Of a DNA stretch of 64,000 bases, positions 24,295-33,187 are shown in pieces. The DNA comes from Psychromicrobium lacuslunae (GTDB lineage: Bacteria; Actinomycetota; Actinomycetes; Actinomycetales; Micrococcaceae), in NCBI RefSeq assembly GCF_000950575.1, contig NZ_CP011005.1, positions 3,286,001 to 3,350,000 of the forward strand, in the 5' to 3' direction. The notes under the pieces are model-generated. The model ran no database searches. It saw only the letters and a program-made list of their open reading frames with translations, and was not told where the DNA came from. Position 1 is the first letter of the stretch. Each line of letters begins with the position of its first letter. A program made the translations under genes and the position numbers.

Positions 24295-26619
24295 ATGAGT
24301 AACACTATGGCGCAAGAGGATACTGTCCCGCGCCCAACGGAGGAGATTTCGGTCTCTTCGGTGGGTAAGGGGATAGCGTGGAACGCACTGGCTTCGGTGC
24401 TGCCCCAATTCCTCACCTTGCTGCTCTCAATTGCGGTGGGACGATTGCTCGGTCCGGCCGAACAAGGCGTCCAAAGCTTCATGATTTTCGTCGCTACCAC
24501 CGCCTCAGTGGTGTGTGCCCTGGGTTTGCCGGTAGCCCTGCAACGCTCGGTTTCCGAGGCGCTCGGTGCCAAAGCGCCGGAGCGTCTGCGCTATCTGGTG
24601 AATTGGTCACTGAGCTCGAGTTTCCTCCCCGGTCTGATTGCGGCCGGAGTCACCTTTGCGGTTGGTCGCATCTACGAGCCAGGACGCTGGGTGGATTGGC
24701 TCGCGGTGACTGTCTACGCGGCAGCTACCACCGTGCACTCGGTGAGCTCGCAGGCCTTGTTGGGGATGCGGAAATATCGTGCCGCCAGTGTGATTGGCCT
24801 CAGTGGGCAGCTCATCGGCGTGCCGCTCACCATTCTCTGGCTGTTCTTCGGCGGTGGAATCACCGCCGTGGTCCTTGTACTGTCGGTGACCTCGACACTT
24901 TCAGCTGTCATCACGATCTGGCTGCTGCGCCGGGCTATCGCCGAGCTGGGGCTGGTTCCCGCCGCTCGGCTGGCGCGGTTGGATCGGGCGGATCGTCGTT
25001 CTGCTCGCAAAGCGCTACTCGTTTTTGCCTTCGGTGGGGGCATCTCGGTGTTGTTGGACACCGTGGTGATGCAACGCAGCGAGCTGGCCTTCCTGGCTTA
25101 CTTCCACAGCGAGGTACCCGAGCACCTAGCTTTTTATAACGTCGCATTCAACGCTACCCAGGTCGCGGTGCGACTTCCACTAGCACTGATCCCGGTGATC
25201 TTACCGACCGTCTCAGCGCTGGCCGCGGCGGGTCTGCTGGACAAAGTGCGTCGAGGCTATGCCGGAGCCCAACGCATCATGCTGGTGATCAGCTCAATAG
25301 CATCCGGATTCCTGCTGGCCTGCGGCGCCTCCTTGGTAGTGCTGATCTGGGGACAAGCCTACGAACCCGCGGGGCGCGTGTTGCTGATCGCGGCAGTGTT
25401 GCCGGTGCTGATCGGGCCGATGTCGGCAATGGTCAGTGCCACCTTGCTTGGTTTGGGGCATTTGCGGGCGGTGGTGAGTTCGCAAGCAATTGGCGCGGTC
25501 GCAACGCTACTGCTCGATCTGCTGCTGATCCCACCCTTTGAGATCTATGGTGCCGCAGTAGCTAATTCGGTGGGGCAGCTGGTGGTAGTGAGTGCGCTGA
25601 TGATTTCCTCGCGACGTTATGCCGGTCTGCAGCTGCCGCGTGCTGCTGAGGTGGCCAGGGCAGTGCTCTTGCTGGTGCTGATAGCGCTACCCGGGCTGGG
25701 ACTTCTGCTGCTGGGCGCCGCTCCGCTTCTGGTGGTTGCTGGTGGAATGATTGCGGGACTGCTCATGCTGGCTATCGCCTTCCCGTTCATCAAGCCGTTG
25801 CGGGAAAGTGATGTAGAGATAGCCGGTTCAGTGCTGACCCGACTGCCCGGTCAGCTGAGAAAATGGATTTTGGCGGGTGTCGCGACATCTGCTCAGCGGT
25901 CAGGGACCACAATGGAAGGCATGACAGGAATGTCAATGGAAGAACAAGCCGAGCCCGCTCAGCAAGAGCCGGTTGTCGGTCGTAGTAGGGCTGAGCTGAA
26001 GTCTCGTAGAGGATTTTTCGCCCGGCATTGGGGCAAAGCCGTGCTTTTGATCATTGGGTTATTGCTGGGGTTGACCGTTGGGGCGGTCGCGGGCAGCATG
26101 CAGAAGGATAGCTACACCGCCTCCACCACCTACGCCATTGTGCAGAGCCCTAGTGCCAGCTCGACCGCTAATCCAGCCACCGCCGGGGTGCAACCACGCA
26201 CCGAGCCGGGGCAGCTCGCCTTGCTGACCCCGGTGATCGCTGCCGTGGTGGCTGATCCGGTCACCAGCGATACGGTCGAGTCAATTGTGGGACATCAGAT
26301 CAACGCGCAGGTTCAACAGCGATTGATCCCCAACTCGCCCTTGATCTTCAATGTTCAGGTAAGTGCCACCACTGCTCAAGAGGCTTACGATGTGGCGCGG
26401 GCCTATGAGAAGTCAATGCCGGAAATGCCGAAGGTAGTTGATTCGCTGGTGCCAGCGCAGGCCAAGCTGACCGTGGTAACCGGAGCCGAAGAGCCAACGA
26501 AGAATCAAGGCTTACCGAAGGTGCTGCTGATCGCGGCTGGCGGTGTGGTCGGTTTACTCGTCTTTGCTGCAGCTATCTGGGCGTTTTCGCAGCGTAAAAA
26601 CTGGGCTGTCAAAAAGTGA
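24295..26619 (+). CDS. Polysaccharide flippase (Wzx-like) fused to a Wzz-like chain-length domain
   Basis: A 774-residue membrane protein. Residues 15-530 form a MATE/MOP-type flippase with about 12-14 helices (SVGKGIAWNALASVLPQFLT start; GRLLGPAEQGVQSFMIF early loop). After an acidic linker (about 540-585) comes a second module: a helix near 588-610, an extracellular stretch of about 130 residues (YTASTTYAIVQSP onward) and a last helix near 745-765. This is the two-helix plan of Wzz/chain-length determinants. It would flip lipid-linked repeat units and set polymer length. An in-frame ATG at 25912 could make the second module alone. The ribosome site GGGGAG is 14 bases from the ATG at 24295. 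Confidence 0.85.
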   Translation: MSNTMAQEDTVPRPTEEISVSSVGKGIAWNALASVLPQFLTLLLSIAVGRLLGPAEQGVQSFMIFVATTASVVCALGLPVALQRSVSEALGAKAPERLRYLVNWSLSSSFLPGLIAAGVTFAVGRIYEPGRWVDWLAVTVYAAATTVHSVSSQALLGMRKYRAASVIGLSGQLIGVPLTILWLFFGGGITAVVLVLSVTSTLSAVITIWLLRRAIAELGLVPAARLARLDRADRRSARKALLVFAFGGGISVLLDTVVMQRSELAFLAYFHSEVPEHLAFYNVAFNATQVAVRLPLALIPVILPTVSALAAAGLLDKVRRGYAGAQRIMLVISSIASGFLLACGASLVVLIWGQAYEPAGRVLLIAAVLPVLIGPMSAMVSATLLGLGHLRAVVSSQAIGAVATLLLDLLLIPPFEIYGAAVANSVGQLVVVSALMISSRRYAGLQLPRAAEVARAVLLLVLIALPGLGLLLLGAAPLLVVAGGMIAGLLMLAIAFPFIKPLRESDVEIAGSVLTRLPGQLRKWILAGVATSAQRSGTTMEGMTGMSMEEQAEPAQQEPVVGRSRAELKSRRGFFARHWGKAVLLIIGLLLGLTVGAVAGSMQKDSYTASTTYAIVQSPSASSTANPATAGVQPRTEPGQLALLTPVIAAVVADPVTSDTVESIVGHQINAQVQQRLIPNSPLIFNVQVSATTAQEAYDVARAYEKSMPEMPKVVDSLVPAQAKLTVVTGAEEPTKNQGLPKVLLIAAGGVVGLLVFAAAIWAFSQRKNWAVKK

Positions 26620-27752
26620 CGCGAGTAGTCACTCACCTCAGTGGTGCTAATCAAGGTGGTGCCGAGAGGCAGCTGCTCGCCTTGATTCGGACCGCGGTGG
26701 CACGCCAGGACGCCGAATATCGGCACGAGGTTATTCTGGTGCGAGATGGGCCGCTGGCGGCGGAGTTCGCCGCACTAGTACCCACCGTTGTTCTGAATAA
26801 AAAAGGCCTGATCGACTTTGCTTTTATCCGTCAATTACGCGCGGAACTGAAAAAACGTCGCCCCGATATCGTGCATAGCTGGGCGCCAACGCCTAACCTT
26901 TGGGCGCCATTGGTAAGCCGATCGCTACCCGGCCCGCTGGCTGCCCGAACTGTGATGGCCGAAGTGGGTCTTGATGAATGGAAGGGCAAGATCCTCAAGT
27001 TTGCTGACTGGCTCTCTTACCGTTGCGCGGATTTAGTGGTGGGCTGTGCTCGTGCAGTCACTGAGGCTGCCATTCGCCGGGGAGCCAGCGCCGCCCGCAC
27101 CGATACCGTTTACCTTGGTGTCGAGGTGCCAGCCTGGCCGGATCGGGCCCCTAAGCCTGGGCGAGTGCAACTACTGGGCAGGGTGGATTTTCGTAAGGGG
27201 CATCAACTGATGCTCGATATCTGGCCCGAGATCAAGGCGGCAGTCCCGGAGGCTGAATTGGTGATGGCCGGAGCGGCGGTGAGTGCCGATGAGCTGGAGT
27301 TGAAAGCTTCGCTAGCGGCTCAGATTGCCGGCCAGCCGGTGCTCACAGAAAGCGTACAACTGCTAGATCAGGTTAACCCTCAGGAGTATCTAGCTCAGGC
27401 TGCCGTTCTGGTGGTGCCATCGACCAGCGAGGGGCTGCCCAATGTGGTGTTGGAGGCGTTTTCGCACCGGGTTCCGGTGGTGGCCACCGAGGTCGGTGGT
27501 ATCCCAGAGTTAGTCAATCACGGCCAGGGTGGCTGGACGGTACCGGCCGGGGACCAGCAGGCGTTCCGAGACGCCCTGATCATTGCGCTGCAGAATCCAG
27601 AGCAGGCACAGCAGCGGGCCGATGCCGGTCGTCAGGCAGTAGCGGAGATGACCCTGGATCGCTCTCTCGCCGAATGGGAAACGCTTTATGATCGTTTGCT
27701 GGATTCCTCAGGCGTTATGAAGCGGAGGCAAGCTCGTGCTGCCCAGCGTTAG
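26616..27752 (+). CDS. Glycosyltransferase family 4 (GT-B)
   Basis: A 378-residue GT-B enzyme. The N-terminal HLSGANQGGAERQLLALI is the acceptor-side start, the C-terminal half has GRVDFRKGHQLMLDIW, and the nucleotide-sugar motif SEGLPNVVLEAF contains the E-x7-E pair. It starts at GTG 26616, overlapping the flippase stop by 4 bases (GTGA). It should add one sugar to the lipid-linked repeat unit on the cytoplasmic face. Donor and linkage cannot be read. Confidence 0.88.
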   Translation: MTRVVTHLSGANQGGAERQLLALIRTAVARQDAEYRHEVILVRDGPLAAEFAALVPTVVLNKKGLIDFAFIRQLRAELKKRRPDIVHSWAPTPNLWAPLVSRSLPGPLAARTVMAEVGLDEWKGKILKFADWLSYRCADLVVGCARAVTEAAIRRGASAARTDTVYLGVEVPAWPDRAPKPGRVQLLGRVDFRKGHQLMLDIWPEIKAAVPEAELVMAGAAVSADELELKASLAAQIAGQPVLTESVQLLDQVNPQEYLAQAAVLVVPSTSEGLPNVVLEAFSHRVPVVATEVGGIPELVNHGQGGWTVPAGDQQAFRDALIIALQNPEQAQQRADAGRQAVAEMTLDRSLAEWETLYDRLLDSSGVMKRRQARAAQR

Positions 27753-28758
27753 CGTGATCATAGCCGCCTACAATTCGGCGGCTACTCTCGGTGCCACCCT
27801 CAGTGGTGCGTTAACCCAGGAGTATCAAGGTGATATTGAGATTGTCGTCGTGGATGACGGCTCAACTGATTCCACCGCTCAGCTAGTTGCTGGCTACCTG
27901 GAACAGGATTTGGACCAGCGTGCTGCCTCGGGAGAACTCCTGCGCCGGACGGTGCTTTACCAAGGGCAACAGAACGCCGGTCAGTCAACGGCCAGGAACC
28001 GGGCCATCGAGATCTCGAGCGGTGAGTTATTGGCCATCTGCGACGCTGATGATGTGCTGCTGCCAGGTTATCTGGAACGCGCGGTGTCGATGCTGCAAGA
28101 AGCCGATTCGGCCGCAACCATGGTGGCTAGCAACGCCTTCGTGCTCACCCCGAACGGCATTGCGGCGGACCGGCCGCTATTGCGGGACAACCATCCAAGG
28201 GCCGAGCAGCAGCGCTTGGTGGGGATCCAATATAACTTCGGCAGTATTTTTATGCTCTTTCCACGGGCCCTCGTGCAGCAGCTTGGCGCCTTCGATGAGC
28301 AGTTACGCTCCTGCGAGGACTGGGACCTGTGGTTGCGCGCGATTTTCGCTGGCTGGACTATTGTTCGGCAGCCGGAGCCGCAAGCGATCTACCGTTGGAC
28401 CTCGGCTTCGGTGTCCAGCGGAACCGATCAGGTCTATCAGGCCGAGGACGTGGTGATCCGTAAATTACTGGCAAGCCAGGGCGAAAACATGAGCGAGGCG
28501 GAACGCGAATTAGCTGAGCGCAGACTGGCTTCGGGCTCCCCCTTGCGATTGATTTCTCGATTTGAAGATGGCTTGCGAAACGGTGAGTTCGATGCGGCAA
28601 AGCGAGACTTGTTTGAAGCCAGTGCGCTGGTTTCCTTTCAGGGCAGGTTGAGCGCGAAAGCTAAAATTGCCCGATTGCCGGGCGGCATCCGGCTGCTGCA
28701 GTGGCGGCAGGCCAAGCTTGACGCGCTCAATGGTTACCAGCAGGATATGGCCAGATGA
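27736..28758 (+). CDS. Glycosyltransferase family 2 (GT-A)
   Basis: A 340-residue inverting-type GT-A enzyme. SVSVIIAAYNSAATLGATL opens the fold, VVVDDGSTD gives the nucleotide-binding Asp pair, and AICDADD is the DxD metal site. A CEDWDLWLRA motif supplies the probable base (ED). A GTG at 27736 with GGAGG about 7 bases before it overlaps the previous gene by 17 bases. It should act on the same repeat unit as its neighbours. Confidence 0.9.
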   Translation: MLPSVSVIIAAYNSAATLGATLSGALTQEYQGDIEIVVVDDGSTDSTAQLVAGYLEQDLDQRAASGELLRRTVLYQGQQNAGQSTARNRAIEISSGELLAICDADDVLLPGYLERAVSMLQEADSAATMVASNAFVLTPNGIAADRPLLRDNHPRAEQQRLVGIQYNFGSIFMLFPRALVQQLGAFDEQLRSCEDWDLWLRAIFAGWTIVRQPEPQAIYRWTSASVSSGTDQVYQAEDVVIRKLLASQGENMSEAERELAERRLASGSPLRLISRFEDGLRNGEFDAAKRDLFEASALVSFQGRLSAKAKIARLPGGIRLLQWRQAKLDALNGYQQDMAR

Positions 28759-30155
28759 GAAGGCCGCGGGACGAGGCGGCGTTCGAGCCGCTGTTGCCCC
28801 TCCGCAGCACCGTGCTGCTGACTCTGGTGGGGCTCGCCTTGGCTGGTGCGGCCGCGCTGCTGGCACCGCTCGCCGGGCTGGCGGTACTGGGCGTGCTCGG
28901 CACTTTTTTGGTAGTGAATTATCCCGCCGCGCTGATGCCGATCTACCTGGCGGTAATTGGGTTGGTGTGGACCTTTCCGAACTGGCCGATTGCACCGCTC
29001 AAACCGTCTGCCGCGCTGCTGGTCGCCGGGGTGGCGCTCGCAATGTTCTTCCGAACCCGAATCCCGCGCCTGCACTGGGCGCACTTGGTGTTTCTGGCAT
29101 TTGGAATCTGGAGCCTAATAGCCGGTGAAGCCGCTGGCAATAGTATCTTCTCGCGCGGCTATTCGATTTCCATTATTGGTTGGGCTTTTTCCCTCATTGC
29201 GTTGTATCAGCTCACTCCAGGGCGCGCTGGCATGCTGAATTTGGCCAAGTCTTACAGTCTGTCAATCGCGGCCGGCTGTGCCTTGGTGATCGCCTTTTTC
29301 TTGGCGGGGAACTCGGTGGCGCTGACCCCGGTGGGCGGAGACGTCAATGACTTCGGGGTTTTGGTGGCGGCTGCTTTTTTCCTGTCCCTCGGTCTGGCTA
29401 GGGAACGTACCCTGGGTCGGCTGCAACGCCTGGTTTTCCTGGCGGCCACCTTGCTCTGCTTGGTGGTGGCAGTTGGCTCGCTGTCTCGAGGTACTTGGCT
29501 AGCTATCGGGGTGGGACTGGTGCTCTACTTCCTGCTGTACCGGCGAGAACGGCTCAAGATGCTCGCGGCCGCCCTGGTGCTGGGGATCCTTGCGCTTTGC
29601 ATAGCGCCGTTCTTCTCTGAGCAAATCAGCACTGCGCTGCAGCAAAAGGAATTCATCGCCGGGGATAACGTTGACTCCCGGTTGACGGCCTGGCAGCTCG
29701 GCTTGAGATTGTTCGCCGAACGTCCGCTCAGCGGCTACGGCATCGGCTCCATCCAGCAATACATCGCAGAGGCTTTCACCACCCCGCCTGGTGATTTCGT
29801 GGTTGCTTTCCTGCACAATAGCTACGTTGAATTGCTGTTCGGCACTGGCATCGTCGGCACTGCGTTATTCCTGGTGCTTGCGGTAGCGACATTGATCTGG
29901 ACCTTCAAGGCCGGCCGGGCTCTCCCGATTGGGAGCCGCGGCGCAAACACCGCAGCTATGCTGTTGCCGGCGGTTGCGGCCACCTTGGTAGCATCTTTCA
30001 CTGTCACCGAACTGACCTATGCACCGCTTTGGCTGGCAATAGCCCTTGGCATCAATGCCAGTTCGGTGCTGAGCGAACAGCAGCAGCTAGTTCACCGACA
30101 CGGCACCCAAGAAGTAGTTGGTGCAAACGCCGCAAATGTGCGCCTCAGCACTTAG
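28755..30155 (+). CDS. O-antigen ligase/polymerase (Wzy-like) membrane protein
   Basis: A 466-residue protein with about 11-12 membrane helices. The large outside loop contains NVDSRLTAWQLGLRLFAERPLSGYGIGS and FLHNSYVELLFGTGIVG, the Wzy_C signature seen in O-antigen ligases and polymerases. It should polymerise flipped repeat units on the outer face of the membrane. The ATG at 28755 overlaps the previous stop (ATGA). It is the last gene of the flippase-GT-GT-Wzy operon. Confidence 0.88.
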   Translation: MRRPRDEAAFEPLLPLRSTVLLTLVGLALAGAAALLAPLAGLAVLGVLGTFLVVNYPAALMPIYLAVIGLVWTFPNWPIAPLKPSAALLVAGVALAMFFRTRIPRLHWAHLVFLAFGIWSLIAGEAAGNSIFSRGYSISIIGWAFSLIALYQLTPGRAGMLNLAKSYSLSIAAGCALVIAFFLAGNSVALTPVGGDVNDFGVLVAAAFFLSLGLARERTLGRLQRLVFLAATLLCLVVAVGSLSRGTWLAIGVGLVLYFLLYRRERLKMLAAALVLGILALCIAPFFSEQISTALQQKEFIAGDNVDSRLTAWQLGLRLFAERPLSGYGIGSIQQYIAEAFTTPPGDFVVAFLHNSYVELLFGTGIVGTALFLVLAVATLIWTFKAGRALPIGSRGANTAAMLLPAVAATLVASFTVTELTYAPLWLAIALGINASSVLSEQQQLVHRHGTQEVVGANAANVRLST

Positions 30156-30457
30156 AAACCTAGAGTCGAACAGTAATTCATTCAGCTTGTGCAGCCCCCG
30201 AGATCAGCCGCGGCGCCCTCCTGGCGGCCTAAACAGAAATCATTTACGCGAATATGAAATTTGTAAAAATCTTTACACTTTTTGCGTCACGTTTCGGGCG
30301 GCTGCCCCACTTATAACTGAGAGCAGGGTCAATTGGGGGCCTCTGCTTGGGCGCTTTGCAGCGCAAGTCCATTCGCAGATACTTGTCCGCCGAGATTCGA
30401 AGCCTCAGTTTCGAGACGGCGGACAAGTCTGTGAGGGGAGTCGAGAGAAAGATTAAC
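30156..30457. other. AT-richer intergenic region before the last plus-strand glycosyltransferase
   Basis: About 300 bases. A GCCGC...GGCGGC hairpin near 30203-30227 may end the Wzy operon. 30238-30292 is strikingly AT-rich. A TATAAC box (30312-30317) is the best -10 candidate, with no clear -35. No gene is supported. Confidence 0.5.
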
Positions 30458-31534
30458 GTGCGAATTCTGCATCTGGTGAATGACGCTCAGACCGGAGGAG
30501 CGCAAACCCTCATCGAGGCCTTGGGACGGGAGGCAGATGAGCGGGATCAGATTCATCTTCTGGTGCTGATGGGCCGTGGTTCGCTGTCAACCAGGCTTGA
30601 GGAAGTTGCTACTTCGGTGAGTTATGTCGGGATGAAGCAACGCGATGTTTTCCCCGCCCGAGCTGTCCGCGCTATGAATCGCTTAGTGAAAAGACACCAC
30701 ATTGAATTGGTCCATTCGCACCTTATGCAATCGGATCTGATTAGCTTGCTCAGCCCGCTGAAGATTCCGCGAGTCTCAACCGTACACACTAGCGGCGCCC
30801 ATGAGAGCCGCGCTATTTCAGGACTAGTCGGGAAGGTCGTTGCCCGATTGAGCGGGCGGTTCAACGCTGTGGTGGCGTGTTCAGCCTCTGCGCAACGTTA
30901 TGCGCAGCGGAACAACTATCGATCACAGTCGAGCATCATCCTCAATGGCACTCAGCTGGACGGCTGGTCCGTTGAGAACGGGGTATCGAGCCAGAACTTC
31001 GTGCATTTAGCGCGCTGGCACGAAATGAAGGATCATTCGAATCTTTTTCAAGCGTTGAGAATTGTCCGTGAGTCATTCCCCGCGGCTGCTTTGCACTGTG
31101 CAGGGTTGAACGTCGATGCTGATAATCCGGCCATCACAGAACTAATCAACTCAGCGGGAGTCGATGATGCAGTAACCCTGCACGGCTCGGTGCAGTCGGT
31201 GAAACCGTTATTCGATACGTCGAGAGGATTGGTTATTTCCAGCTCGCACGGAGAAGCATTGCCAATGGCGGGGATTGAAGCGTTAAGTTCAGGTCTTCCA
31301 GTTGTCACCACCGATGTTGGTGACTGTGCCGAACTGGCCATCGGTAACGATTACTTAGTGGCTCCTCGTCAGCCGGAGGAGCTGGCGGAAGCAATGCTCA
31401 AGCTCATTCAGCTTGACCCCGCCCGCTATCGGGCGGCTCGGGCACAGGCTCGTGGTCGCGCCGAGCAGCGTTTTGATGAGCGGGTGACTGCGCAGAAATA
31501 CCGGAAGCTCTACCAGCAGCTTTTAGCCGCCTAA
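30458..31534 (+). CDS. Glycosyltransferase family 4, lower GC than neighbours
   Basis: A 358-residue GT-B enzyme. VRILHLVNDAQTGGAQTLIE starts the N-terminal domain and HGEALPMAGIEALSSGLPVV holds the E-x7-E motif of the donor domain. The GTG at 30458, after GAGAGAAAG, is preferred; a frame up to 30347 adds 37 unlike residues. GC is below 50 percent in several lines, clearly lower than the adjacent operon, and it has its own upstream region. It may be a recent addition that alters the glycan. Its stop is 3 bases from the stop of the convergent hydrolase gene. Confidence 0.85.
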   Translation: MRILHLVNDAQTGGAQTLIEALGREADERDQIHLLVLMGRGSLSTRLEEVATSVSYVGMKQRDVFPARAVRAMNRLVKRHHIELVHSHLMQSDLISLLSPLKIPRVSTVHTSGAHESRAISGLVGKVVARLSGRFNAVVACSASAQRYAQRNNYRSQSSIILNGTQLDGWSVENGVSSQNFVHLARWHEMKDHSNLFQALRIVRESFPAAALHCAGLNVDADNPAITELINSAGVDDAVTLHGSVQSVKPLFDTSRGLVISSSHGEALPMAGIEALSSGLPVVTTDVGDCAELAIGNDYLVAPRQPEELAEAMLKLIQLDPARYRAARAQARGRAEQRFDERVTAQKYRKLYQQLLAA

Positions 31535-31537
31535 TTC

Positions 31538-33187
31538 TTAGCGTAGTGCCTTCAGCTGGGCGGGTTCGGTGAGCAGCACTTCCTCGATGATCTCAATGGC
31601 TTTAAGTCGCGATTCATGGCCTAACAGCGCATGGTCAAGCGGGGCATCTACCCGCATGCTGATCTTTCGATCGGCTTTCCGTAAGCGTTTCAACCCCTGC
31701 TGACCACGTTCCATCGAGAAAATCCCGTAGTCGGCGTCACCGAAATACATCAGCAACTCGGCATTTCGAGACGAAGCGTCCATCAACACTTCTGGTGCAT
31801 TGGTCAAGGTCTTCTTGCCCAGCCAGAGCCACAGCCGGTAAGGCCCGAACCTGCGCAGCATAGATTTGATTCGTGATTTTAGGGTCTTTGTTTCTTGCCC
31901 GGCGGCCGATCTGCGCTCGTCGGCCAGCATCTCTTCGACGTTGTTCTCGGAGTAGATCCGCTCGTAGTAGTCGACCCGATCACGCCAGGCGACATTATTG
32001 AGCATTACCACTTTATCCAGCGGTGATTTCTGGCTTGCCATCCCCACCAGCCAGGCGCCAGCGCACAGCCCGATGCCGGTGACCGGCCCTTCGAACCTGG
32101 CGGCGAGATAGTGCGCGACGTTTTCGATGTCTTCTACGGCTTGGTGAGTATAAGGGTTGGGGTCACGCAGAGCTTCCGGGTTCCCCAGATCACCCGAGCC
32201 CCGGCGTTCCGCCCTGATCGTGGCTAAGCCCTGCGCGGCGAGACGACGCGCCGCCAGTACCCAGAGCGAGGTGACACCGTCCTTTGGTTCCGCCGAGGCA
32301 GCGACCAAAATAGCTGAGCCAGCAGCGGTTTCTGCGTCGTCTGCGGGTCGAGAAAGCACCGCCGGCAGTTTCTGCGGACCGATCTCAAGAATCTCCTCGA
32401 TGATCTGACCGGCAAAACCCGGCACCGAAAGCTGTACCGTTTGCAGGGCAACCCAGTTTGGTAGCGCCATCGAAGCGGTGGTTTCGGGAAGTAGGTCGAT
32501 CAGGTTCTGGATGGAGGTGGGTGGCACGGTGGCGAACACCGAGGCGACAGCGTAAATGCTCTTCGCCACGTCCTGGTCGGCCTCGATCACCAGCTGGCTG
32601 CCAGCGGGCAATTCTGAGGCTGCCAGCTTGCGCGGATTCGGCACCGCGGAGAGCGCGAGCGCTTGCTCTGGCAGGTAGATGGTGCCGCCGAGCTCGGTGC
32701 CCAGAGAAGCGGGAATCGGAGCTTCCTCAAGCGAGACGTGACGCAGCATCGAGTGCTGGCGCAAGAAGGTTTTACCACCGATCGGCTCCCACAACAGCCG
32801 GCTCTTGAAGTCGATCTTGCTGGCCGCCAGCAGAGCCGCACCGGCGCGTAGGCCGATGGCATGCAAGTTATCGGTACCGACCAGGCCAGCGGCGAAATCA
32901 GCGACCGCAGCTAGGTCTTGCTGCCAAACCTCGGTGATATCTGCCGCCGCTGGCATCTCGGCGGATTCCCCGGTGCCGGTCCAGCCGAAACGAATAGCCA
33001 GCCAACCCTGTTCAGCGAGTCGAATCGCGAGCACTCGAAGCGTCCGGTAACTAATCACCTGCTCGCGCGCTAGTGGCGGGGCGATCAGCACAGCACCCTT
33101 AACCATGCCGTTGCTGGGCTGATGCACCCAGCTATAAAGGAACCGCTCGCCGCTCGGGATCCAGGTTGCGTTGCCGAGTTCTGTCAT
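31538..33187 (-). CDS. Tandem alpha/beta-hydrolase-fold protein with atypical nucleophiles
   Basis: A 549-residue protein made of two alpha/beta-hydrolase-like halves. The first half (about 30-260) resembles exosortase-locus hydrolases (APPLAREQVISYRTLR, RFGWTGTGES), but its elbow is GLRAG, with Arg114 where Ser is needed. The second half (about 280-549) has elbow GLCAG with Cys375; Asp484/486 (YFGDADYG) and His519 (PLDHALLGH) could complete a Cys triad. It is the last gene of the nine-gene operon, overlapping the GH2 stop by 4 bases. A thioesterase or acyltransferase acting on carrier-bound groups is a reasonable guess. Confidence 0.75.
   Translation of the reverse strand: MTELGNATWIPSGERFLYSWVHQPSNGMVKGAVLIAPPLAREQVISYRTLRVLAIRLAEQGWLAIRFGWTGTGESAEMPAAADITEVWQQDLAAVADFAAGLVGTDNLHAIGLRAGAALLAASKIDFKSRLLWEPIGGKTFLRQHSMLRHVSLEEAPIPASLGTELGGTIYLPEQALALSAVPNPRKLAASELPAGSQLVIEADQDVAKSIYAVASVFATVPPTSIQNLIDLLPETTASMALPNWVALQTVQLSVPGFAGQIIEEILEIGPQKLPAVLSRPADDAETAAGSAILVAASAEPKDGVTSLWVLAARRLAAQGLATIRAERRGSGDLGNPEALRDPNPYTHQAVEDIENVAHYLAARFEGPVTGIGLCAGAWLVGMASQKSPLDKVVMLNNVAWRDRVDYYERIYSENNVEEMLADERRSAAGQETKTLKSRIKSMLRRFGPYRLWLWLGKKTLTNAPEVLMDASSRNAELLMYFGDADYGIFSMERGQQGLKRLRKADRKISMRVDAPLDHALLGHESRLKAIEIIEEVLLTEPAQLKALR

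Noticed and set aside
24295-26619. Flippase-Wzz fusion as a sequencing error
   Set aside because: The frame and codon pattern run smoothly through the linker; a single missed stop cannot be excluded but nothing in the sequence suggests it.
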